Source: Conoideocrella luteorostrata
Lineage: Eukaryota > Ascomycota > Sordariomycetes > Hypocreales > Clavicipitaceae
Length of the DNA stretch: 29,206 nucleotides
Direction: 5' to 3'
NCBI GenBank assembly: GCA_032433595.1
Contig: JASWJB010000437.1
Coordinates: forward strand, 1-29,206
The notes beneath the pieces were generated by a model. That model saw nothing but the letters and a program-made list of their open reading frames with translations, was not told where the DNA came from and made no database searches. Of the stretch, positions 9,164 through 20,047 are shown piece after piece. Position numbers and translations under genes: made by a program. How positions within the stretch are numbered: the first letter of the stretch is position 1; every line of letters starts with the position of its first letter.

Positions 9164-10917
9164 ATGGAATCCCTCTCAGACACAAAGTGGGATGTAGTGA
9201 TCAGCGGCACAGGGCTTCAGCAGTCCCTTCTCGCCCTGTAAGCTTCGGATTCCATTGGCTTTGCTATGCTTCTGTCCCAACTGGCCTTGCGCCTGTGTTG
9301 CTGACCAAACCAAAAAGAGCTCTTTCGCGGTCGGGAAAGAATGTCTTGCACATCGATCCCAACGAGTACTACGGCGACTCCGAAGCTGCCCTGAGTCTGA
9401 AGGATGCTGATGAGTGGGCTGAAAGACATGCTGCCATGGATGGCGACGGTCTGTTTGCTGCCGCGCAAGTGAAGCGGGAGGGTGATGATGGCCTTGCCGC
9501 ATCCCGATCATATAGCCTTGCGTTAGCACCACAATTCATACATGCTCGGTCCGAGCTACTGAATCAGCTCGTTTCGTCAAAGGCGTTTCGGCAGATTGAG
9601 TTCCTGGCTGTTGGCTCTTTCTTTGTCCTCCAGCCAGGTTCTGAGTCGACCTCGCTTGAGCTGAGTCGGATACCTTCGACGAGAGAAGATGTCTTCTCCA
9701 ATACCGTTATTCCTTCCCGTGCGAAGCGCTCGTTGATGAAATTTCTGAGGTTTGTTCTTCAGTATGATTCCGAGCCGCAAGCCCAGCTGTGGAAGTCGAA
9801 TGAATCAGATCCCTTAACTGAATTCCTCGAAAGAGAGTTCAAATTGGATTCCAATCTGCAATCATACGTTGTCACCCTGACTCTTTCCCTGGATGGGAAG
9901 ATCTCAGTCGGAGCCGGCCTGGCTGCCATTAGCCGCCACCTTAAGTCGATGGGTGTATTTGGGGCAGGCTTCGCGGCTGTCTATCCCAAATGGGGTGGGC
10001 TCTCAGAGGTGGCTCAGGTAGGTTGTCGAGCCGGTGCTGTCGGCGGTGCTGTTTATATGCTAGGCGTAGGCCTGTCTGGCGTACAACGCACCTCGTCGGG
10101 CGATGAAGATCAAGTTGAGATCTCACTCACCAACGATGTGACGGTCAAGTCCAAAATTCTAATAAGCAACGCTGCTGCAGCTTCAAGCAGTAGCGTTCGT
10201 ATCAGCAGATTGATAGCAGTTGTCAGCACACCTCTCTCGTCAATGTTCGAAGTGGTAATTCAAGGTGCCCCAGCACCATGTGTCGCAGTCGTAGCGCTCC
10301 CAGGAGGGTCAATCTCTGGTGAAGATGGCACCCTCTCTCAATACCCTATTTATGCCACGGTTCACTCTAGTGATACTGGAGAGTGTCCAACAGAACAATG
10401 TAAGTGTTGCCTCGTTCTTTTTTCTAATTCTTTTACTATGCTCGGATGAACCATCACAAACGAATACTTATCTACATTGTCTGAATTACAATGACGATTA
10501 TTATCTCTGACAACCTGATGCAAATTCTTATGTTCAACTCGATTTTGTTCAAGCGTATGTTCAAACCAGCTTGCTAATGCATGACACATAGGCACCATAT
10601 ACTTGACCACACTCACCACATCAAACTCTACTTATTTACTAGACACTGCCCTCAGGTCGCTGTTAGCTGCTTCCTCTGAATTCGAGCCACCCAAATGTCT
10701 CTGGCGAATGCAGTACGAGCAGATGTGTGGCACTGGTTCCTTCATCGTAGAAAATAACATAGGAACATTCGAATGCATTACTCCTGATCTGTCTTTCAAC
10801 GATTCTATATTAGAGCCGGTACAACAAGCTTGGCAAGTTATCACTGGTAAAGACGATGACGAATATATGAAATTCGAAGATAGAGAGGGCATCAACGATG
10901 ACGACGATGCATTTTAA
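9164..10917 (+). CDS. MRS6: Rab escort protein (Rab geranylgeranyltransferase component A)
   Basis: This protein presents newly made Rab/Ypt GTPases to geranylgeranyltransferase II and delivers them to membranes. The reconstructed CDS is join(9164..9237, 9318..10399, 10592..10917), 493 aa, in frame throughout. Intron 1 (80 nt) has GTAAGC, a CTGAC branch site and AG. Intron 2 (192 nt) has GTAAGT, a CTAAT branch and AG. The N-terminus has the GDI/REP dinucleotide-like fold: GTG at residues 15-17 and HIDPNEYYG at 36-44, which is joined correctly only after splicing. YPKWGGLSEVAQ in exon 2 is the other GDI/REP signature. The C-terminus is acidic (KDDDEYMKFED...DDDDAF) and lacks a prenylation motif. 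The acidic tail and divergence from the GDI consensus favour REP over Rab GDI. Without splicing the gene would look like two frames beginning at wrong starts. Confidence 0.9.
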
Positions 10918-11524
10918 AGCTATTGAGTTATAACGACCATGAATCCATGTTAATGAATAAAGAAACATACAAATAAGAAACGCGTCCAACCGCCTGATGT
11001 GAGTCTCCATTGCCAGCCCAATGTGAACTGTGTGTCCTGTGAAACGCCGTATGCCTCTCTTCCAAGCGTAAATCCTCCGCCCATCAGCTCCCAAAGTCTC
11101 TAAAATGGAAAAGAAAGGAAGATTGCCGACGTATTTACCCGTAAATAAAAAAAAACACCTTATACCTAGTCGAAGTTCCGTCTTCGTGCTATATGGTCGG
11201 ACGGTATTATCGATCCAATGCTCATGACGCCGCGCATTTTCGCGTTCAACCCAACTGCAGTGCTTTATCCGACCGAGATAACGAGTTGCAAAGTCGTCCG
11301 TCCATTGGAAATCCATGAACAGCTTGACGACCGCTCTCATACTAAACGCAGAGAATGAGACAAAAGAATAAAAAAAAGGGGGGCGGGCATGGAAACTGTA
11401 CTACTGAGACTTCATGTAAGGTTTCCTCGCCGCATACTCCGTAGTCAATGCCCATAATAAATACGCTCAAAATGCCTCGAAAAATGTCATGACTCCATGT
11501 ACGTGATGCTTTTGCGTATATTTT
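10918..11524. other. Convergent 3' intergenic region between MRS6 and rec8
   Basis: This 607-bp region contains the 3' ends of both genes. A 176-codon minus-strand frame (10810-11340) crosses it and overlaps the last 108 bp of MRS6; see the findings. An A-run lies at about 11150 and a purine run at 11371-11386. One copy of the 9-bp motif is at 11435. Confidence 0.55.
11435..11443. repeat. One copy of the dispersed 9-bp motif
   Basis: TACTCCGTA lies about 80 bp beyond the rec8 stop codon, in probable 3' flanking DNA. Confidence 0.85.
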
Positions 11525-13768
11525 TTATGAGCCGAGCCCGACATAGATTTTCCCGAACGGCTCATTGTCGTCTATGCCGTCTTGTTGAACAGAAATAACG
11601 TTCTTTGTCGCGAGTGTAAGCACGTGAAGGAAGGCCTGTGTTGCGATAGCTTTGCTGTGCTGTCCTGGTGTGGCAAGTTCGTCAAAGTCAATCCAGCGCT
11701 TGTGCTGGTCGTCTTGAGATGGAGCGACTCCAAGATTGGCAGCTCGTCTTGCAGCGTAACCCAAAAATTGGTGGGTAGAGGTATCAAGCCCAGCGTCAGA
11801 AGTTGGTGTGTTTGTTTTATCGCCAGCATCAATATTCAGTGCCTCCTGGCGATCGTCAGAAACAGCTGAAGAATGTTGGGGATCAAGACCCAGCGGTACG
11901 AATGCTTCTTCGATAGGATCGCTATGTCGTTCAAGGGAGCCGACGAGACTCCCTCGCCCATGCAGCGGGCTAGGAGCAGCCATGGATTTCTGTGCACTCC
12001 CTGGAGCACGTGTGGCGGATTCAGGTACCGCAGAACCTTGTCTGCTCCACGGCATAAATGATGAAGAATGCTTGTCTTCCAATGCAGTTTCTGCTTCCCT
12101 TCCGATTTCTGGAGCAGTTTCCTCGCCGAAGTCAAGTCCTCCTCCGAAACCTGTAGCTTCTCCTCGTCCGAACTCGTCTCCCAGTTCTAAGCGCTGCCTT
12201 ACACTCCTTGCATCATTTTCTTCCAGGCCAAAAGCCTCTGGGGACTTGCGGCGTCTTCCTCTCTTGACGTTGATATCTTCTATTTCATCAGCGACGAGTC
12301 CAAACAGATGGGCTTTCAGGGCGGTGCCCGCCAAATCAGCCGACAGGGGATGTTCAACGCCGAACTTTTGCTCTAGAATCCCAATGTCAGAAATCCCATT
12401 ATTATACATGAGCGCCAGCGCGTTCTTCTTAGCTTTGGCCAGAGATGTGGCTTTCGCTCGCTTTCGCGCTGCGTCCATGTTGAACACGTAGTTTTCAGTC
12501 CAACCACGGAACTCATCCCGTGAAATTCGGATCTCCTCATCAACCATTGCTTTCAGCTTTCGTCGTCGAGCTGCACGCAAAGGGGCCGATGATTTTGCCG
12601 TTTCAGTGGTGTCGGTGGTGAGTGTAAGTGCGTCAGTGTTGGCCTGCTCGCCGGCCTGGCGGGTTGAGACCCGTTCAGCTACCGAAAATGCAGCTTCGCC
12701 AAAATCAAGAATGTCCTCATCGTGAGGGTATGTACCAATTTGCTGCCGAACATTTCCAACTCTTGGTAAAACTGCCTCAGCAGCATGCAGTGGATCTGGG
12801 CTAGTTCCACGCAGAGGAGGCAGCTCGGGTTCTGCGTCCACGATGCTGACCAAGTTCCCGTCAGCATCGAAATCAAGATCGATACCACATATTGGATCAA
12901 TTTCATCGTCGGCAAAGGGCCTGAAGTCCGGCATAGTGTCTGCCTCGTGGAATGCTTTATTGAATGGTGAGCTGTTGCATAGATCACCCGGCAGCCGATA
13001 ACTCCCAATAGAGTGTGATGAGGGAGGCAGGTCCAGGCCGACAATGCTGGACCGGCGGCTGGTGGATGCACTGAGCAAAGCCGTGCGGTCAAGTGGTGAC
13101 ATCTGCGAGAACTTGTTGGCTGACTCTTGTGTAGACATGAAGTTGAAAGAGCTGTCATGACCAAGCAGCTCCTCCAGCCTGGGAAGAGCTGCCATTAGGT
13201 CGAACTCAGGATCATCGTTGAGGACGATCTGGTGGCGTCTGCGTTTTATTAAGTCAATGTTTTTTTGTCTTTTGCTTGTGTGTAGCGGAAGCAGGGTCAC
13301 TTACTTGGCCTTTCCAGCCTTGGGGTCCGTTTCGCTCGTATTTATAGAGCGAAAGAAGGTCATCATATCTGATTGAGTCTTCTCGGCATCTGAAAGGACA
13401 TAGTCACATTGGTGGGAAAAGACGCGAGAAACCCCAAACAAAAGATTTCCCTGAAGCCGTAGGGCGAGAGGGGCACCCGGATCAAGGATTTTTTCACACG
13501 CTTTAGGAACATTGACTTGCTGGATCGTCTTTCTGTTCAGCTTGCGCTGGCTTCCTTTCCCAACTGTTGCGACGAGCCTGGGAGACATTAGCAAGATATC
13601 TGAAGCACCGCCGCACATAAAAGAATGCATTATAGAGTATATTCTACCATATCGTCGCAACGCCATGCTGACTATTGCTCAGTACTATGCAAATGCGTAT
13701 CAGTATACTGCAATAATGCCGGACAGCGAGCACGTTACCAGCCACTTACCTTCGTGACTGTAAAACAT
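11525..13768 (-). CDS. rec8: Meiotic cohesin kleisin subunit Rec8
   Basis: Rec8 replaces Rad21/Scc1 in the cohesin ring during meiosis, linking Smc1 and Smc3 until separase cuts it. The reconstructed CDS is complement(join(11525..13238, 13305..13577, 13648..13684, 13750..13768)), 680 aa. The first two exons are 19 and 37 nt and together give MFYSHEVLSNSQHGVATIW, which continues as LVATVGKGSQRK in exon 3. This is the Rad21/Rec8 N-terminal domain (residues 1-110), which also includes ALRLQGNLLFGVSRVFSHQ. The introns (65, 70 and 66 nt) have GTAAGT/GTAGAA donors and CTGAT/CTAAT-like branch sites. Residues about 130-600 are low-complexity and acidic/serine-rich, with a basic helical stretch near 330-400. 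The last 83 residues form the winged-helix domain that binds Smc1. The N-terminal sequence and the DDPEFDLMAALPRLEEL motif favour Rec8 over Rad21. It points to a sexual cycle, present or past. Confidence 0.85.
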
Positions 13769-14899
13769 GACCACTCCGCAATAACGCCACCGATATAAGT
13801 TAATACAAGCTAAACTATTCAGAGCCGAATGGTATACGGTTAAATGTGGTTGTATAATAGTATCAGGAGTCCCATGTATATAGATGTCTCCAGAGTCGGC
13901 GCGTCCAGGTGTTCCGCTGGTGTATATACGGAGGTTTCTGCCGAAAGGGAAGAATCAAAATTCGGCAGTCTTTGATGAAGGATCCCACGACGCGTTGAGA
14001 CACGCCATAGCAGCGGCTCCTCCGAGTACTTGAAACCAAATTCAGAACCAGCTGGCGATTTATAGCAACCAGCTGACGAGTTTTGGCGTTGCGGTTTGTA
14101 GGTTGTAGCTGGCAGCTGGCAGCTCTCGAAAGCCGGGGGGATGCCATTGATGACTACGTAGAATAGGCCGACCGACATGCTCAAGTTGTTAAATGACTCC
14201 CATTCACCTATTGTGTTCACATGGAATGTTTCAAGATGCTTCCACGATATCATGTATGCACTGTCGAAGGGACACCACCCCACAGACTGAACATCTCCAA
14301 GATCAGTTTGGGCAGATGCCACAGTTTGTGTGCAGTATAGTTACGCTCCTGCATCCCACACAGCAGTGACGTATCTCCCCGGCTGCGTTGGCGCTGCAGC
14401 TGAGCTGAGGCTGCGCCAGTAATAGGGACGGAAGGAAGCAAGCAAGCAAGGGCATCATCGTCGTCATCGGCTGTGTGAACCCTTAAGTGCCCAACCCATG
14501 AGATCCAATGAATGTCGGGAGCTTTCTGCAGACACAATCTGCTGCAGCGTCCGTGCTTGCGGCTTGAACGGCACGACGACTGCATCAATGCGCGAGCTGA
14601 TGCTTGTTGTATTGCATTCTGCACAGTTGACAGCCCCCAGCCGAAAGCCTCACGCCGGACACCAATACCTGCCGCACTATTGCTGTCTCTGTGCGGAGCT
14701 GATTCCGGGGAGACCCTGGCATCGACTGTAGCTGGAAACCTAGCTGACAACCGCCACTACAGGTTTTGACCACTGCAGATTGGCCAGCAGCTAAACTAGC
14801 TGGAGTGCTATTATAACTAGTGGCTGAGTACTTACTGCATGGAGTAGCTTGCCGCCTCATCCACAGGCGTCTGCCACAAACGGACGTCATTCCTCCAGA

Positions 14900-14908
14900 T
14901 ACGGAGTA
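14900..14908. repeat. One copy of the dispersed 9-bp motif
   Basis: TACGGAGTA followed by CTCGG, in the middle of the divergent intergenic region. Confidence 0.85.
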
Positions 14909-15179
14909 CTCGGTAACTAAGTGGCTACAGTTTTTGCATCTTCAACATGGCCTCCGACATCCTTGGTAGATGAAAAATCTTGCTAGGTAAGCATCTTGGA
15001 TCCTCCAACCGGTGAACAGCCCGACAAGGCTAACGTAGAGGAGGCAATTGAGTGCGGACACTGGATACGACACCGCCAGACACAACGACTGACTACCGAA
15101 CCATCAAGTGTGCCCGCTCTGCGTGCTCGCTCTACTCCGTGCTAGCTAACTAACTAGCTACCACACCATCAGCGACCAT

Positions 15180-15215
15180 ACCACTGACTACACCACTGAC
15201 TGCACCACTGACCAC
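15180..15215 (+). repeat. Three tandem 12-bp units
   Basis: ACCACTGACTAC, ACCACTGACTGC and ACCACTGACCAC lie head to tail, differing only in the last three bases. The array then decays into ACCACC. It is a small minisatellite in non-coding DNA. Confidence 0.9.
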
Positions 15216-15949
15216 ACCACCACGTGCTGGGTAGCCATAGATCTAGATGAATCCCACCAACCGCCATTTTCGTGCCGCCCCAAATAGCTCCATGTTCTAG
15301 CTCCTCTGCTTGGCAGCTTCTGTGTGTACCTAACTAATGCTGCCGTGCTGTTCTTGCAGAAGAGACGGTTTGCCTTGCAAGGTGCTTCCGTTGCACCTCT
15401 CCGTTCGGATTCTATCCGTTGCCGTCAACTGGCTTGCTTGCCCCGTCGTTGTCATCACTCAACGCCGGGAGACGTGAGACACCTCCATCGATATTCTGGT
15501 GCATGTCCATGTCGCACAACGCCCGCAAATCCTGCTACGTACAGTAGAAGAATCTTGAGGCCGAATTTAATTACATCGCTGTGATCCGGCCCAACTTGAG
15601 CATCGGTTACCATTTCTTTTGCTGTGCTCTTGCTGCTGTGGGTGAATGCTGGTCAGCCCGTCTCCGTCTCGCCAACTCCAGAGACCACGCCTGTGGCCCC
15701 ATCCCCATCCTCATCCTTCGCCTTGCGTCAGCCTCATCTCAATCTCATCATCAACCACCATCTGCCATCTGCCGTCAGTCATTTCTCGTTGTCATTTGCC
15801 ATCAACCGTTCTACCATCCATTACCATCCACGCATGTATTCTGCGCTTACTTGCGCCGACGGGAAATAACCACCAGCCCACGACGTCTTCACTCTGACCC
15901 CGGCGCCATTGAATCAAAAGCAGCCTTTGTGCTTTCCCCAGCAGATGCT

Positions 15950-18869
15950 ATGGACCCTGCTGGGGTGAACCACAGCTTCGGCATGAGCAACGCCCCCGCG
16001 ACTGCATCATCATCTCATGCTTCGACTAGCCCATCCGCACCAGCTTCCGTGACTAGTCCTTTGAGCAATGATGCCCAGCGTGGCACAAACTCCGGCAACG
16101 GGGCCGGAATCAAGCGACGGTCTCCAATCGCATGCCGACGGTCAGTCAAACCCGCACCTATCTGTCTCATCTTGCATTGGCCTCTTTCGGTGGCTCTTTG
16201 CTTTCGTTAGCCGGTGAGAAAGCATTCGTTAACACCGTGTTGGTACAGATGCCGTCGAATGAGAAGTAAATGCGTTCACGAGAAGGGACAGCCTCCGTGC
16301 AAGACATGTTATGAAGCTGGGATTTCTGCTGAAGACTGGTTAGTGGAGTCGCACCAACACCCTCAAGTAACCAACAAGCGCATTGTTAACGCTCCAGTGT
16401 CCTCTTGTACAGCATATTTCCAGTTAGAGGACAGCCTGACATGGATCGGGAGTACAGGCACCCTCGTACAAGAGCAGACAAATCCAACAAGAGTGGCTCA
16501 GGTAATGCCACTAAACCACGTCGCTCCGTCGTGAACGTGTCAAGCGTACCGCAACAGCGTCTCGCTGACAATTGGGAGGGCCTTCCTCCCACGGAGGATC
16601 TCATTGATGGAGTAAACCTATTCACCAAACAATACTTTCAGCTCGGCTTTATCCCCAAGGAACAATATCCAGAGCGCTTGCGCAAAAACCTCCATTCGAC
16701 TAGTCTATTCCTGCTGATGAGTATTCTCAGTATATCAGCACGACTTAGCCCTGCGTTCAAATTTCGTTATGGAAATGGTGTTAAAGCTGCCGAATATTTC
16801 ATGGAGAGGGCTTCATCCATTGCAAATGAAGAAATATATCAGGAGCCCACTTTGGAGAGATGTCAAGCGTTTTATCTCTTAAGTATTGCCCAGCAAGGCA
16901 GTGGCGAGCGCAGTAAGAGCTATGTAGGTTGTTGGTCACACCCCAGTCTTAAAAAAGCAGCTACTAACAGGAGTCTTCCAAGATTAACATGGGCATTGCT
17001 ATGCGAATGGCAATTCTCATGCATCTCCACCGCGAGGAAACGTATCATGTACCAAATCCGACACCTGAACTCATCATTCGTGCCGAATCAGCTCGCCGTA
17101 CTATTGTAAGAGACCTTCACTAGGGAAATGCTCTTTGTCTGCCCAGATTTATCCTCTGACATATTTTGGTGTTAGTGGATGTTACACAGCCAAGACAATC
17201 TGCATTCTGGACCCCAGTCCCCTGTATCGTTATGCGCTGGTGATATCACCACCATGCTGCCCTGCAACGAAGAGGATTTTGCGCATGGTCGTGAACCTAG
17301 ATCGCGAGCTGCCCTGGACGGCACCCCGCCGGCCATGGACAATCCTAAATTGATTCGAGATCCCGGTCGATCACTGTTCGCAACACTAATGCAGGTTCAT
17401 GACTGGTGGGGCCTTGTTGGACGACGTGCTGTTCGATATAGCAAAAGCCCGAAACCGTGGGATACAGAAAGTGAATTTTCAAAAACGGCAAGAAAGCTTC
17501 GGGAGTGGGAACAAGACCTACCACACGAACACGGCTGGAGCCCGTTTCTATTCAAGGGTTACAAAGCAGACGGCCAAGAGTTGGCATATCTATGTGTGAC
17601 TATGATGACGCGACTATCCAACATTGTGCTTCGCAGACCGTACCTGATAGAGTTGGTTACCCCAGTCAATTCTGAACTTTTTTTTTTGGAGGCTTCTCTC
17701 GAGACATCTAACATTTCATTCGCAGCATTATTAAACCTGATAGGAGAGACACTACGAAACAAGCCTTTTTCAAAGCCATGTCCAACGAGATATTCGTCAA
17801 CGTACGATGTTTATATGAGCAAATAGACGTCCAATTTACCAATCGTTCTCCGAATGAAAGCGTTGGTGCGCAAATCGCCGCATTCTGCGTCTATAGCTGC
17901 GGCCTGTTTTCGACTTATTTGTGCAAATATCCAGACAGTTAGTACTCATGGACAGAAAATCGTTGATTGTCATAGTACCTAACTTCTCGCGCAATTTTAG
18001 TTTGCCAAGATCAGTCTCTTGCCGGTGACGGGCCCATCATGCTCCAAAGAACCATCGGGATTCTCAACGAGTGTCGGCAAGTCTGGCCGCTGGCCGCTCG
18101 CTGGGTCGATGCTCTTGAAAAATTCTCCCTCGATCCACAGTCAGCTACCCTCTGCCACGAGGGAAGTATGGACGATGGGAAGGATCCCATCCCTCGTGCC
18201 ATCCGACAATTGCCACCGCTTTTCCCGTCAACTAAGCAGACTCAGTCGCCTGCGGCCCCTCCACCTTCTCATCCTCCTCCTCCACCTCCGCCGACTCTTC
18301 CTGAGCCAAATGTTCTCCCAAGACCGGGCATGCAGCCGGAACTTCCCCCAGCATCATCTATCGAATCTCCACGCCATCAAAATATAACGATGAATCCTGT
18401 TGCTGGTTCTGCCATCGTAAATGGAACTCATCACTTACATTCGCCACCGCAGCAACAGTTGCAGCCGCCACCGCCACCACAACCACTTCTTCACCAACAA
18501 CCCTCGCAACCACAACAATATCAACCACCACCTCCGGCACCATTGCCGCCTACAATGTCCCCGCAGGCGTATCCCAATCATCACCCCCAAGTCCACACTG
18601 GACAAGCAACCGCCCACAACATGTATATACCACCACAACCCCCGAACCCAATGGGCCGCCAGAATGTAGATGGACTGGGCATGCTCATCGAGGCATTCGA
18701 TTCACCACAACCTCCAGTGGGACCACATGCAGCAAACTATAGTGCTGGTCCCTACAACCCACAGCTCGGGCCGGGGACGGATGGGTTCGAGGGCGAGCTG
18801 CAGTTTTATATCGATGGGCCTGCCACGTCCTGGATAAACTCGGCTCCTTGGTTGGACACCATACAGTAA
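15950..18869 (+). CDS. Zn2Cys6 (C6 zinc cluster) transcription factor
   Basis: This is a fungal-specific DNA-binding regulator; its target pathway cannot be told from the sequence. The reconstructed CDS is join(15950..16140, 16249..16338, 16413..16923, 16983..17105, 17176..17651, 17726..17937, 18001..18869), 823 aa, in frame at every junction. Cysteines 62, 65, 72, 81, 84 and 94 form the cluster (C-x2-C-x6-C-x8-C-x2-C-x9-C). Residues about 150-560 are the fungal transcription factor middle domain: SLFLLMSILSISARLSP, INMGIAMRMAILMHLH, then RRTIWMLHSQDN. Residues about 610-720 are P- and Q-rich, a likely activation region, and the tail is acidic and aromatic. Intron 1 falls inside the zinc cluster, and intron 2 splits the codon of the sixth cysteine. 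Intron 5 uses a weak GTTGGT donor. The N-terminus is serine/alanine-rich. I start at 15950; an in-frame ATG at 15581 would add 123 implausible residues. Confidence 0.87.
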
Positions 18870-20047
18870 TTCATCAGACCAGTGACTTTTGCAGCTTTAA
18901 CACTAGGTCCCAACGGCGTCAACGAGAGGAAGGGAGGACGCGAGGATGCATGTTCTGTACATATAAAGCTTGCTACAAGGCGTCAAAATAAAGGCTAGGG
19001 CCTCTTTGTTGGTTTACTGATAGATACCATGTATGAAGAAATATTGTAACTGTACCAAGACAGCTACCACCAGAAATTAAAGAGGCATGGGAATGGGGTT
19101 CACAGTCCATTTAATTCTCACGTAAAAGGTAAAACGAGCGGGGGGACCAACTAGTTTTGTTCATTGAAATATGTGCCGTATGTGCTTGCATTTCGACGAG
19201 CATCACTTGATGCTCTCTAATCCGATGCCATCCGCACACATTATGCCGTGCCACCATATCATTTTCCCATTCATTCACCAGGGATCGCTCCATCGTTTCA
19301 TACTTTCGTCACCGACACGCTCCCATATGTGATTCTCACATTTCATCCACAACGTTTACTCTCCTAGATGATGCTATAAAAACTCAAATCCTGCCCGTGC
19401 TAATGCGCTCTAGAAAGGTCCATTCACTTGAACGGTGTCTAGTGCAAAGGTGCAAAACAAAATACCACAATCAACAAAACAAAGTAAGATGCTTGGGATG
19501 AGGAATGTTAAGAAAAAATGACAGCTGAAATTTAGCGAAAAATATCATGACCAAAGAGTAAAAACCTTGCCGCCAGTACTCCTTGTCCTCTCTACATGAC
19601 TTTTTAACGTGCCGCCGCTTCTCTTTACTGAAATTTCATGCGGGGCTTTACATGATTTCTCTATCCCTTCATTGTAACTTGAGATGATTAAACAAAAGAT
19701 GTGTAATGTGCTATATGTGGGGATGGTGAAGGGGATATAGGGGGGGGAATTGAGTGTGTGATTGATAGTATTGAAAAGGCGTCAAGGGGAAACGGGGTAT
19801 TTTGATTACTGAAGTGTCGTAGGGGATCTATATACATGTGAAGGGGCCGTAGGAATCATTGGGTGATGTGCGTGGTGGCCTGTTGGAAAATGACAGTGGG
19901 TGTCGTCGCCAAGGGAGTATGGATCGTTGAGTGAATCAAGGGTCGCGTGGACCGGATGGTATTTGCGAGGACATCTTAGAAACTTTTTGCATCGTTGGTC
20001 CGCAATGTAAGACTGTAGAGCTGGCAGATGTCGTTAGCCTAGATAAT
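18870..20047. other. Convergent 3' intergenic region
   Basis: 1.18 kb between the Zn2Cys6 factor and KAP95. There is no convincing ORF. It is AT-rich between about 18960 and 19700 and G-rich at about 19715-19800. It presumably contains both 3' UTRs. Confidence 0.6.

Larger units (their letters stand above)
13769..15949. other. 2.2-kb divergent region between rec8 and the Zn2Cys6 factor
   Basis: This region holds the promoters of two divergent genes. ORFs of up to 166 codons occur on the minus strand, but their composition (many C, W, R and S) looks non-coding. Visible items: four CAGCTG hexamers (14049-14402), one copy of the 9-bp motif (14900), a 12-bp tandem repeat (15180-15215), a possible 5' UTR intron (14987-15359), and pyrimidine-rich DNA at about 15690-15840 that probably belongs to the factor's leader. 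Confidence 0.55.

Noticed and set aside
8728..9210. 160-codon minus-strand frame with a hydrophobic centre
   Set aside because: It is antisense to the MRS6 start and promoter, rich in C, R and F, and has no recognisable domain.
13840..14750. Two minus-strand frames of 160 and 166 codons
   Set aside because: They overlap each other in different frames, have skewed composition and match no family I know.
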